From: Halomonas sp.
GTDB lineage: Bacteria > Pseudomonadota > Gammaproteobacteria > Pseudomonadales > Oleiphilaceae
Assembly (NCBI GenBank): GCA_007135745.1
Contig: SLIH01000117.1
Location: 1-14,237 of the forward strand
Length of the DNA: 14,237 nucleotides
Direction of reading: 5' to 3'
Part shown: positions 7,415-13,252 of the stretch, piece after piece
Numbering within the stretch: the first letter of the stretch is position 1
Layout of the letters: the number at the start of each line of letters is the position of its first letter
Program-made: the position numbers and the translations under genes
The notes under the pieces: model-generated
Database searches by the model: none
What the model saw: only the letters and a program-made list of their open reading frames with translations
Told to the model about the DNA's origin: nothing

Positions 7415-8281
7415 TTAACCATTCGCCGTCTTTCTGAGACTGGGTGATGTCTCCTGGCCTTCGCCGCTGCTTTGTTTTCTCGGCAGGGTTTCCACCTTTT
7501 TCTGTTTTTCATAAAGGAAGCTCAGAACGGCATGACGGCACTGGTTGTAATCCGGGCAATCGGCAAGGGCCACCCGGTCACGGGGCCGCGGCAGATTCAC
7601 CGGCAGCACTTCCCCGATGGTCGCGGCGGGTCCGTTGGTCATCATGACGATGCGGTCCGACAGCAGCACGGCTTCATCCACATCATGGGTAATCATGATG
7701 ACGGTGCTGTTGAGATCGCGCTGTATTTCCATCAGCGAGTCCTGGAGGTGAGCCCGGGTCAGGGCGTCCAGGGCGCCGAAGGGCTCGTCCATCAGCAGCA
7801 CCTTGGGCTGCATGGCCAGGGCCCGGGCAATACCCACACGCTGGCGCATACCACCGGAAAGTTCATCCGGGCGCTTCTCGGCCGCGTGGCCCATGTGCAC
7901 CAGTTCCAGATTATGGTGAACCCATTCCCGGCGTTGTTGGCGTGTCATGGATTTGCGAAAGACCTGACGCACGGCCAGTTCCACGTTCTCGTAGGCACTC
8001 AGCCAGGGCATCAGGGAATGGTTCTGAAAGACCACCGCCCGCTCCGGACCGGGTTCTCGCACTTCCTTGCCATCGAGAAGGCAGCCACCCCTGGAGGCTT
8101 CGAGCAGACCGGCAACGATGTTCAGAACTGTGGACTTGCCGCAGCCGGAGTGCCCGATCAGGGAGACGAACTCCCCTTCGGCGATCTTCAGGTTGACGTT
8201 GTCCAGCGCGAGGAACTCCCCGCCCTTGACCGGGAATGACATGCTGACCGAAGACAGTTCAAGATGATTGTGCTTACTCAT
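7415..8281 (-). CDS. nrtD: Nitrate ABC transporter ATP-binding protein (NrtD/NasD type)
   Basis: This is the cytoplasmic ATPase that drives nitrate uptake with the NrtB permease. The 288 residues hold a complete ABC domain: Walker A GHSGCGKST (43-51), Q-loop Gln86, signature LSGGMRQR (141-148), Walker B VLLMDEP (161-167) with D-loop, and switch His199. It is the short form, without the NrtA-like C-terminal extension of cyanobacterial NrtC, so only one ATPase is encoded here and it probably acts as a homodimer. The Lys/Ser-rich tail after residue 258 looks disordered. GGGAG precedes the ATG. It is the last gene of nrtA-nrtB-nrtD, 36 bp after nrtB. No terminator directly follows, so transcripts may run on into the leader of the FAD-nirBD operon. 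The symbol could equally be nasD, or nrtC in other naming. Confidence 0.93.
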   Translation of the reverse strand: MSKHNHLELSSVSMSFPVKGGEFLALDNVNLKIAEGEFVSLIGHSGCGKSTVLNIVAGLLEASRGGCLLDGKEVREPGPERAVVFQNHSLMPWLSAYENVELAVRQVFRKSMTRQQRREWVHHNLELVHMGHAAEKRPDELSGGMRQRVGIARALAMQPKVLLMDEPFGALDALTRAHLQDSLMEIQRDLNSTVIMITHDVDEAVLLSDRIVMMTNGPAATIGEVLPVNLPRPRDRVALADCPDYNQCRHAVLSFLYEKQKKVETLPRKQSSGEGQETSPSLRKTANG

Positions 8282-8317
8282 AATGGTTTCTCCCGTCGGG
8301 GCAATGCCCCGGCTGGT

Positions 8318-9307
8318 TCAGTGAGTGGCGGTGGATTTGTCCCAGGACAGGGTTTTCTGCAGCACCAGCATCGCTCGATCCAGAAGCAGGCCGATGAAGC
8401 CGATGACGATAACGGCCACCATGATACGACTGAGAGAATTACTGCTGCCGTTCTGGAACTCATCCCAGACGAATTTGCCCAGGCCAGGATTCTGAGCCAG
8501 CATTTCGGCCGCGATCAGCACCATCCAGGCAATGCCCAGCGACAGCCGCATGCCGGTGAAGATCATGGGAATAGACGAAGGCAGAACCACTTTCCAGACA
8601 TGGGTCAGGAAGGGCAGCCGCAGGACCTGACTGACGTTTTTCAGATCCTGGCTGACGGAGTTCACGCCCATGATGGTGTTGATCAGCGTGGGCCAGAGGC
8701 TGCACAGAGAGACAGTCACCACCGATGTCACGAAGGATCGGGAAAACATGGGATCGTCCGAAACGTAGGTGGCGGAGACCACCAGGGTTACGATGGGCAG
8801 CCAGGCCAGTGGTGACACCGGTTTGAAGACCTGGATGATGGGATTGACCGCTGCGTACAGGTGCTGGTTCAGGCCCACCAGGATGCCCAGGGGCACGGCG
8901 AACAGGGTGGCGAGCAGAAAACCCGCCATGACCGTCCCCAGGCTCGTCCAGATCTGATCCACGAAGGTGGTGGCGCCGCTGTAGGGGCGGATCCGCACCT
9001 CCGCATCCGGGTTCTGCTCCAGAATGCGCGCATTGCGTTCCTCCTGCATGGCAATGAACTCGGCGGCCCGTTGTTGTTCTTCGCGGTAATCGGCCCAGAG
9101 GTTGCCGCTCTGTTCCCAGACGTCGGCCGGTCCCGGCAGTGTGCCCAGCGAGGTCACCACGTTGGGTGCCGCCAGGCTCCACAGCAGCAGGAAGGCCATG
9201 ATGCCGACAATGGGCAGCCCGAGCGAGCGCAACAGCTGGTCGGGGGTGATCTGGGCGGCGTAATGCCTGACCCGAGCCATGGCGTGTGTCTGGATACTCT
9301 GACTCAT
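8318..9307 (-). CDS. nrtB: Nitrate ABC transporter permease (NrtB/NasE type)
   Basis: This is the inner-membrane permease of the nitrate importer. The 329 residues have an N-terminal membrane segment at about 30-48, then a hydrophilic, Glu-rich stretch at 60-115. The binding-protein-dependent transport domain follows with segments near 120-146, 158-180, 190-213, 248-268 and 293-312. The EAA loop that contacts the ATPase reads EMLAQNPGLG (268-277 or so), with the conserved glycine. The family resembles SsuC/TauC permeases, but the neighbours make nitrate the likely substrate; cyanate or bicarbonate are less likely. GAGG lies before the ATG. It is 68 bp after nrtA and 36 bp before nrtD. Confidence 0.93.
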   Translation of the reverse strand: MSQSIQTHAMARVRHYAAQITPDQLLRSLGLPIVGIMAFLLLWSLAAPNVVTSLGTLPGPADVWEQSGNLWADYREEQQRAAEFIAMQEERNARILEQNPDAEVRIRPYSGATTFVDQIWTSLGTVMAGFLLATLFAVPLGILVGLNQHLYAAVNPIIQVFKPVSPLAWLPIVTLVVSATYVSDDPMFSRSFVTSVVTVSLCSLWPTLINTIMGVNSVSQDLKNVSQVLRLPFLTHVWKVVLPSSIPMIFTGMRLSLGIAWMVLIAAEMLAQNPGLGKFVWDEFQNGSSNSLSRIMVAVIVIGFIGLLLDRAMLVLQKTLSWDKSTATH

Positions 9308-9333
9308 GATGTGTTCCTCATTGAATGAATCGC

Positions 9334-9350
9334 GGCCGGTGCGCCCGGCC
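9334..9350 (-). other. Intercistronic GC stem-loop between nrtA and nrtB
   Basis: GGCCGG/CCGGCC is a perfect 6-bp stem around a 5-nt loop in the 68-bp gap. No T-tract follows on the minus strand. Hairpins here often protect the 3' end of the binding-protein part of the mRNA and allow more NrtA than NrtB; that function is inferred, not shown. Confidence 0.45.
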
Positions 9351-9375
9351 CGGACAGCATGGATGCCGTCTGATA

Positions 9376-10761
9376 TCAGGGCGTGTCGTCCCCGCTCAGA
9401 CCGATTTCGAAGCTGTCGATGTACGCATTGGGTTTGCGGCCGTCGAAAGGAATGCCGTCAATGAAGTCGGACTGAACCGGCTTGAAACCGTCCATGTCGT
9501 CGAAGTCGGGGAAATCGTCGGCGCTCAGGGTGCCGTCAGCGATCAGTGATTTCGCCGCTTTTTCGAAGACTTCCGGCTTGTAGACTTCCCGGGCCATATC
9601 CAGATACCACTGGTCCGGCTTCTGCTCCGGAATCTGCCCCCAGCGACGCATCTGGGTCATGAACCAGACCGCATCGCTGTAGTAGGGGTAGTTGGCGTTG
9701 TTGCGGAAAAAGACATTGAAGTCCGGTGTTTCCCGACGGTCGCCTTTTTCATACTCGAAGGTGCCGGTCATGGAATTGGCGATAACCTCTTCGTCGGCGC
9801 CCACGTAACGGGACCGGCTCAGTATCTCCACGGCTTCCTCGCGATTGGCGTTATCGTTCTCATCCAGCCAGTGAGCGGCCCGGATCAGTGCCCGAACGAC
9901 GCGCAGGTGGGTGTTGGGGTACTCCTCGGCCCATTGTTTGGTGACCCCGAAAACCTTTTCCGGGTTGTAGGGCCAGATGTCGTGGTTGGTAATCACGGGC
10001 ACGCCGATGCCCATGAACACGGCCTGCTGATTCCAGGGCTCACCCACGCAGTAGCCCTGGATGGTGCCGGCTTCCATGGTGGATGGCATCTGTGGCGGTG
10101 GTGTGACCGACAGGCGGACATCGGCGTCCCGGCGGCCGCTGTTGTCGCCGCGCTGGGGTGCATAGAAACCGGGGTGAAGCCCGCCCGCCGCCAGCCAGTA
10201 ACGTATTTCGTAGTTATGGGTGGAAACCGGATAGACCATGCCCATATCGAAGGATTCGCCTTCGTCGGCATAGCTTTCGACTACCGGTTTCAGTGCCTCG
10301 GCGCTGATGGGATGCCGGGGCTTGCCGTCTTCGCGATTGGGAATGTGGGGGCGCATTTGCTCCCAGACATCATTGGACACCGTGATGGCGTTGCCGTTGA
10401 GATCCATACTGAAGGCGGTCACCACATCGGCCTGACTGCCGGCGACACCGACCGAGGCCCCGATAGGCTGACCAGCGAGCATGTGGGCGCCGTCCAGTTC
10501 ACCGTCAATGACCCGGTCAAGCAGAACCCGCCAGTTGGACTGTGCTTCCAGCTCCACAAAGAGCCCTTCGTCGAAGAAAAAGTTCTTTTCCAGGGCGATG
10601 GCCAACGGCGCCATGTCCGTCAGCTTTATGAAACCGAACTTGAGGTCTTCCTTTTCGGGCCATCCGATTTCTATGTCTTCGGCCTGGGCCTGGCCCATCA
10701 ACGTGCAACCAATCAGGACGGGGCCCAGAATGCCTTTCAGAAAATGGCGTTGTGAATTCAT
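9376..10761 (-). CDS. nrtA: Nitrate ABC transporter substrate-binding protein NrtA (NasF type)
   Basis: NrtA captures nitrate outside the inner membrane and delivers it to NrtB. The 461-residue product belongs to the NrtA/CmpA family: [20 protein letters not shown] near the start, the tryptophan in NWRVLLDRV (76-84), [10 protein letters not shown] (237-246) and a Lys/Glu-rich C-terminal region. The frame is open far upstream, but that would cover the leader hairpins. GGAG sits 9 nt before the ATG at 10761, while the in-frame ATG five codons earlier lacks a ribosome binding site. The N-terminus SQRHFLKG resembles a Tat motif with the first Arg replaced by Gln, followed by a hydrophobic stretch, LIGC (16-19) as a possible lipobox, and AQA before Glu28 as a possible signal peptidase I site. 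The export route is therefore ambiguous. It is the first gene of nrtABD, behind an attenuator. Confidence 0.95.
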   Translation of the reverse strand: MNSQRHFLKGILGPVLIGCTLMGQAQAEDIEIGWPEKEDLKFGFIKLTDMAPLAIALEKNFFFDEGLFVELEAQSNWRVLLDRVIDGELDGAHMLAGQPIGASVGVAGSQADVVTAFSMDLNGNAITVSNDVWEQMRPHIPNREDGKPRHPISAEALKPVVESYADEGESFDMGMVYPVSTHNYEIRYWLAAGGLHPGFYAPQRGDNSGRRDADVRLSVTPPPQMPSTMEAGTIQGYCVGEPWNQQAVFMGIGVPVITNHDIWPYNPEKVFGVTKQWAEEYPNTHLRVVRALIRAAHWLDENDNANREEAVEILSRSRYVGADEEVIANSMTGTFEYEKGDRRETPDFNVFFRNNANYPYYSDAVWFMTQMRRWGQIPEQKPDQWYLDMAREVYKPEVFEKAAKSLIADGTLSADDFPDFDDMDGFKPVQSDFIDGIPFDGRKPNAYIDSFEIGLSGDDTP

Positions 10762-10816
10762 GGTGAATGTCTCCATTGAATGTGTCCGGACCCGACGCCG
10801 TTGCCGGGATACCGCC

Positions 10817-10856
10817 AAAAAAAAAGCGCCTGCACCCCGAGTAGGGATGCAGGCGC
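10817..10856 (-). terminator. Intrinsic terminator (attenuator) in the nrtA leader
   Basis: On the minus strand GCGCCTGCA pairs with TGCAGGCGC. After one mismatch the stem continues with three G:C pairs around a 5-nt loop, then nine T follow. It lies 55 nt before the nrtA ATG, inside the transcript predicted from the sigma-54 promoter. It would also stop transcripts reading through from nasT-nasS, which have no terminator of their own. Confidence 0.88.
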
Positions 10857-10865
10857 CATTGCCGC
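10849..10865 (-). promoter_or_regulatory. ANTAR-type hexaloop hairpin P2 overlapping the nrtA leader terminator
   Basis: The minus strand reads GCGGC-AATGGC-GCCTGC. Three uninterrupted pairs flank the loop and two more follow if one T is bulged. The loop has A1 and G4. The 3' arm is the start of the terminator's 5' arm, so the hairpin and terminator compete. The stem is weaker than in the other two leaders, but a strong second hexaloop hairpin lies upstream. Confidence 0.62.
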
Positions 10866-10873
10866 GAGCAGGA

Positions 10874-10900
10874 ATCAGGGAAACCCGACGAAACCCTGAT
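10874..10900 (-). other. Stem-loop between hexaloop hairpins P1 and P2 of the nrtA leader
   Basis: ATCAGGG/CCCTGAT forms a 7-bp perfect stem with a 13-nt loop. It sits exactly between P1 and P2 and may bring the two hexaloops together by coaxial spacing. The repeat is seen; the role is inferred. Confidence 0.45.
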
Positions 10901-10912
10901 GCCCATTTCTGT

Positions 10913-10930
10913 GTGCGGTTCCCTCCGCAC
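10913..10930 (-). promoter_or_regulatory. ANTAR-type hexaloop hairpin P1 of the nrtA leader
   Basis: The minus strand reads GTGCGG-AGGGAA-CCGCAC, a perfect 6-bp stem with a 6-nt loop having A1 and G4. Together with P2 it completes the two-hairpin ANTAR target arrangement known from nasF-type leaders. It lies about 57 nt into the predicted transcript. Confidence 0.72.
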
Positions 10931-10939
10931 CTTTCGTTC

Positions 10940-10959
10940 CCAGTCAGGATGGAGACTGG
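10940..10959 (-). other. 5' stem-loop of the nrtA leader RNA
   Basis: CCAGTC/GACTGG forms a 6-bp stem around an 8-nt loop near the 5' end of the predicted transcript. The loop lacks the A1/G4 hexaloop form. It may only stabilise the RNA. Confidence 0.3.
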
Positions 10960-10997
10960 AAACCGGCACTCCGTCCTGAAGTGCCTGGGGAGAGTAA

Positions 10998-11013
10998 TGC
11001 ATTCGCTGTGCCA
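10998..11013 (-). promoter_or_regulatory. Sigma-54 (-24/-12) promoter of nrtABD
   Basis: The minus strand reads TGGCAC-AGCGA-ATGCA, the best match of the three promoters to TGGCAC-N5-TTGCW, differing only at one T of the -12 box. The predicted start near 10987 gives a 226-nt leader containing P1, P2 and the terminator. It lies 120 bp beyond the nasS stop. Confidence 0.78.
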
Positions 11014-11107
11014 AAAATGAAAAGTGCCGTTTAACAGGTGGTTGTGGCTGTGGCGCCCATTCATCGGGTCAGATGTGCTGCTTGAGAGGCGCCTTTTTAG
11101 TGCGCGA

Positions 11108-11124
11108 TGCACCGGTTGGGAACA
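11108..11124. promoter_or_regulatory. NtrC-like operator upstream of nrtA
   Basis: TGCACC-GGTTG-GGAACA matches the dyad TGCACC-N5-GGTGCA at 10 of 12 positions, with one perfect half. Its centre is about 129 bp upstream of the predicted nrtA start. It lies 10 bp after the nasS stop codon. Confidence 0.5.
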
Positions 11125-11133
11125 GGCAGTGTG

Positions 11134-12291
11134 TTATTGGGCGTCTTTGATCAACCGGTCCGCCGCCACTTCCACCGGTCCGTTGCGCCCGGCGACAATG
11201 AATGGATGTTCGTGTTGCCCTTCCGGTTTGTGGTCGATTATGGGAGCGTTCAGTCCCAGAGCTTCGGCAGCCTGGCGATACAGATCGGGCTGATGGATGG
11301 CCTGCAGATCGGGGGTCGCGGCCGTCTCGGCAAGCTGGTTCCAGGCTTTCATCCTCGACAGCAGCCATTTCGCCTGGGAAAGCCAGGGAAAGTTCGCGCT
11401 CTGGCGGAAGAAATACTGATGGATGCGAGGGTGGAACAGCCGATGACCGGGCTGGCCCAGCGCTTTAACCCCGCAGTCAAGGTAGGAGGGGAGTGCAAGG
11501 AGGTCGAGAAGTTCACTGTGGTTGGTTGGATCTTCAAGCCAGCGGCAGGCCCGAATCAGTGCCTTGAGCATATGGTGTACTTCATGTGGGTGGTCATGGG
11601 CCCAGTCAGCGCGCAGTCCCAGAACCTTTTCCGGTGCGTTCTGCCAGATCTGGGTACCGGAGACGAGAATGCTTCCAAACCCCTGAGCCTCGGCCAGGGA
11701 ATTCCAGGGTTCACCAACACAGGCCAGATCCACGCCACCGCTTTCCAGCGCCTTGAGCATCTGGGTTGGGGGCACGGTGACGAGCTTCAGGTGACGGTTC
11801 GGATGAAGTCCGGCGCTGGCAAGCCAATCGCGCAACTGAAGGTAATGGCTGGACCAGGCATAGACAATTCCAACGTGGATTGGCTCGCGTCGGCCCTCCA
11901 TCAATCTTGCCAGAGCCTGCGCCGCTTTTTCCGGTCGTGAAAGATCGAAGCCCGTGGCCTGGAGTTGCTCGTAAAGGCCCTGGCGCACCGTGATGGCGTT
12001 GCCGTTACGGCTCAGAACCAGTGGCGCAATCAGCGGGGAGGCCGGCGCGCCCAATCCAAGGTTGGCCGCCAGTGCCATGGGGCCCAGCATCTGTGCGCCT
12101 TCCAGCAAGCCGACCGCGACACGATCGCGCAGGCTTGCCCATGAGGTCTGGCGTTGAAGGCGTACCTCCAACCCTTCTTCGCGGAAAAACCCCCTCTCCC
12201 TGGCAACGATTAGCGGCGAAGCGTCCAGTAGCGGAATAAAGCCCAGTCGAATGCTCTCGCCACCGGGTCTGTCGTCTCGGGTGTGACTCAT
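11134..12291 (-). CDS. nasS: Cytoplasmic nitrate sensor NasS (NrtA-like, no signal peptide)
   Basis: NasS is a soluble nitrate-binding relative of NrtA. In Azotobacter, Paracoccus and Bradyrhizobium it holds NasT inactive without nitrate and releases it when nitrate binds. The 385-residue product shares the NrtA pattern (LGFIPLLDASPLIVARERGF, TSWASLRDRV near 49-58, CVGEPWN in the middle) but has neither a signal peptide nor a hydrophobic N-terminus, so it stays in the cytoplasm. It starts one base after the nasT stop, with AGGAG inside the nasT end, so the two are translationally coupled; this fits a stoichiometric NasS-NasT complex. No terminator follows, and read-through would meet the nrtA attenuator. 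A second uptake binding protein is the alternative, disfavoured by the missing signal peptide and the pairing with nasT. Confidence 0.92.
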   Translation of the reverse strand: MSHTRDDRPGGESIRLGFIPLLDASPLIVARERGFFREEGLEVRLQRQTSWASLRDRVAVGLLEGAQMLGPMALAANLGLGAPASPLIAPLVLSRNGNAITVRQGLYEQLQATGFDLSRPEKAAQALARLMEGRREPIHVGIVYAWSSHYLQLRDWLASAGLHPNRHLKLVTVPPTQMLKALESGGVDLACVGEPWNSLAEAQGFGSILVSGTQIWQNAPEKVLGLRADWAHDHPHEVHHMLKALIRACRWLEDPTNHSELLDLLALPSYLDCGVKALGQPGHRLFHPRIHQYFFRQSANFPWLSQAKWLLSRMKAWNQLAETAATPDLQAIHQPDLYRQAAEALGLNAPIIDHKPEGQHEHPFIVAGRNGPVEVAADRLIKDAQ

Positions 12292-12292
12292 A

Positions 12293-12913
12293 TTAAGACT
12301 CCTGCCGTTTTGAGGGGCCGCTCTTGTTCTGCAGGGCGTCGATCACCTGGCTGGCGACCTGCCCCATTCGCTGATTGCGGTCCATGGCCAGCTTGCGGAG
12401 CGTGCTGAACGCTTCTTCTTCGGAGCACCCCTGATGCTCCATGATCCGCCCCTTGGCCCGTTCGATCACTTTCCGTTCCTCCAGCGCCGTGCGGGTTTCC
12501 AGCAATTGCGAACGCAGGGACTGGAAAGCCTCGAAGCGGGCGATGGCGACTTCAACGATGGGTTTGACGCGATGCTGCGCCAATCCGTCCACGATGTAGG
12601 CGCTGACTCCGGCGCTGACGGCCTGTTGGATGGTGTTGCTGTCGGCTTCGCCGCTGGCAAAAAACACAATCGGGCGGGGCGCGTGTTCGTGCAGGGTTGC
12701 CATATTTTCGAGGGTGTCCCGATCCGGTGACTCCATGTCGATGATGACAATGTCGGGTTCTTCCCAGGCGACAGCCGCCGTCAGGCCCGTTGTACTCTCA
12801 CGTTGGCAGATCACCTGATAGCCTTCCGACTCCAGGGCGTTGCGCACCATCTGCGCCCGCTCGGGTTCGTTGTCGACCAGCATCACGCGTACCGCTTCGC
12901 GATCCCCTGACAT
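12293..12913 (-). CDS. nasT: ANTAR-domain transcription antiterminator NasT
   Basis: NasT binds leader RNA and prevents intrinsic termination upstream of nitrate assimilation genes. The 206 residues comprise an N-terminal receiver-like domain (about 8-125), a coiled-coil linker (about 125-148) and a C-terminal ANTAR domain (about 144-195), with ERKVIERAKGRIM at 146-158 and the conserved Ala/Phe/Leu pattern after it. The receiver keeps Asp14 and Asp59, but the usual lysine is replaced in the stretch GVSAYIVDG (102-110). This fits control by NasS binding rather than phosphorylation. GAGGGG lies 5 nt before the ATG. It is divergent from nasA and leads nasS. Three ANTAR-type leader targets in this window are its likely RNA partners. 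I could not pick out a convincing promoter for nasTS. Confidence 0.95.
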   Translation of the reverse strand: MSGDREAVRVMLVDNEPERAQMVRNALESEGYQVICQRESTTGLTAAVAWEEPDIVIIDMESPDRDTLENMATLHEHAPRPIVFFASGEADSNTIQQAVSAGVSAYIVDGLAQHRVKPIVEVAIARFEAFQSLRSQLLETRTALEERKVIERAKGRIMEHQGCSEEEAFSTLRKLAMDRNQRMGQVASQVIDALQNKSGPSKRQES

Positions 12914-13015
12914 ACCTTCCCCTCGTTTGGTTTCAGTGTTTTCAAAGCAAAAGGTGAGCCAGTGTGTCGACTGCCCTTAGTATCAGGCATAGGCATGGAA
13001 TTTTGGGCTGCCTAT

Positions 13016-13032
13016 TGCACCAAAGCGGCGCA
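13016..13032. promoter_or_regulatory. NtrC-like operator between nasT and nasA
   Basis: TGCACC-AAAGC-GGCGCA matches the NtrC dyad TGCACC-N5-GGTGCA at 11 of 12 positions. Its centre is about 120 bp upstream of the predicted nasA start. A weaker dyad, TGCCCC-ATGGA-GGGGTG, is centred 20 bp (two helical turns) closer, at 13036-13052. The remaining intergenic sequence, 12914-13015, shows no clear element. Confidence 0.6.
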
Positions 13033-13117
13033 GCGTGCCCCATGGAGGGGTGTTTTTCAGCGTTTTCCAGGCCTGCCCGCAGGCTGCGAGCCTTTCAGGC
13101 AGAGGCGATTAACAGGC

Positions 13118-13133
13118 TGGCATTGAAGTTGCT
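13118..13133 (+). promoter_or_regulatory. Sigma-54 (-24/-12) promoter of nasA
   Basis: TGGCAT-TGAAG-TTGCT matches TGGCAC-N5-TTGCW except for one base of the -24 box, with GG and GC at exact spacing. The predicted start near 13144 gives a leader of about 109 nt, so the transcript would begin only about 11 nt before the hexaloop hairpin. Confidence 0.77.
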
Positions 13134-13154
13134 TACAAATTAGTGAATGTATCC

Positions 13155-13170
13155 CGGGTAACGAAGCCCG
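13155..13170 (+). promoter_or_regulatory. ANTAR-type hexaloop hairpin overlapping the nasA leader terminator
   Basis: CGGGT-AACGAA-GCCCG forms a 5-bp stem (one T/G pair) with a 6-nt loop having A1 and G4. Its 3' arm GCCCG lies within the terminator's 5' arm, so forming one blocks the other. Given the predicted start, no room remains for a second hexaloop hairpin upstream. Confidence 0.7.
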
Positions 13171-13235
13171 ACCTCTCTGTCTCATCCGTCGTGCTCTGTC
13201 ACGATGTTCGATGGGGCGAGAGGTCGGGCTTTTTT
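13164..13235 (+). terminator. Intrinsic terminator (attenuator) in the nasA leader
   Basis: AAGCCCGACCTCTC (13164-13177) pairs perfectly with GAGAGGTCGGGCTT (13218-13231) and runs into six T. The 40-nt loop folds further: CATC/GATG, then a 7-bp stem around the hexaloop CTCTGT at 13194-13199. The result is a long, slightly interrupted rod. It ends 17 nt before the nasA ATG and must be disrupted for nasA expression. Confidence 0.9.
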
Positions 13236-13252
13236 GATGTCAGGAGTCCTCA

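Noticed and set aside
11053..11098. Two GGCGCC palindromes with a T-run as a terminator after nasS
   Set aside because: The T-run is on the plus strand, opposite to nasS transcription, and the 6-bp pairing spans a loop of about 29 nt.
10762..11112. N-terminal extension of nrtA to an upstream start at 11112
   Set aside because: The extension would translate the sigma-54 element, both hexaloop hairpins and the terminator. The ATG at 10761 has a ribosome binding site and gives the normal NrtA N-terminus.
13036..13058. CCCC-ATGGA-GGGG followed by TTTTT as a possible terminator
   Set aside because: The stem is only 4 bp, no gene ends just upstream on the plus strand, and it lies before the predicted nasA start. 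A weak second NtrC dyad is the better reading.
13071..13084. GCCTGC-CC-GCAGGC palindrome upstream of nasA
   Set aside because: It is a short palindrome between the NtrC dyad and the sigma-54 element. I could not link it to a known binding site such as IHF, and it may be chance.
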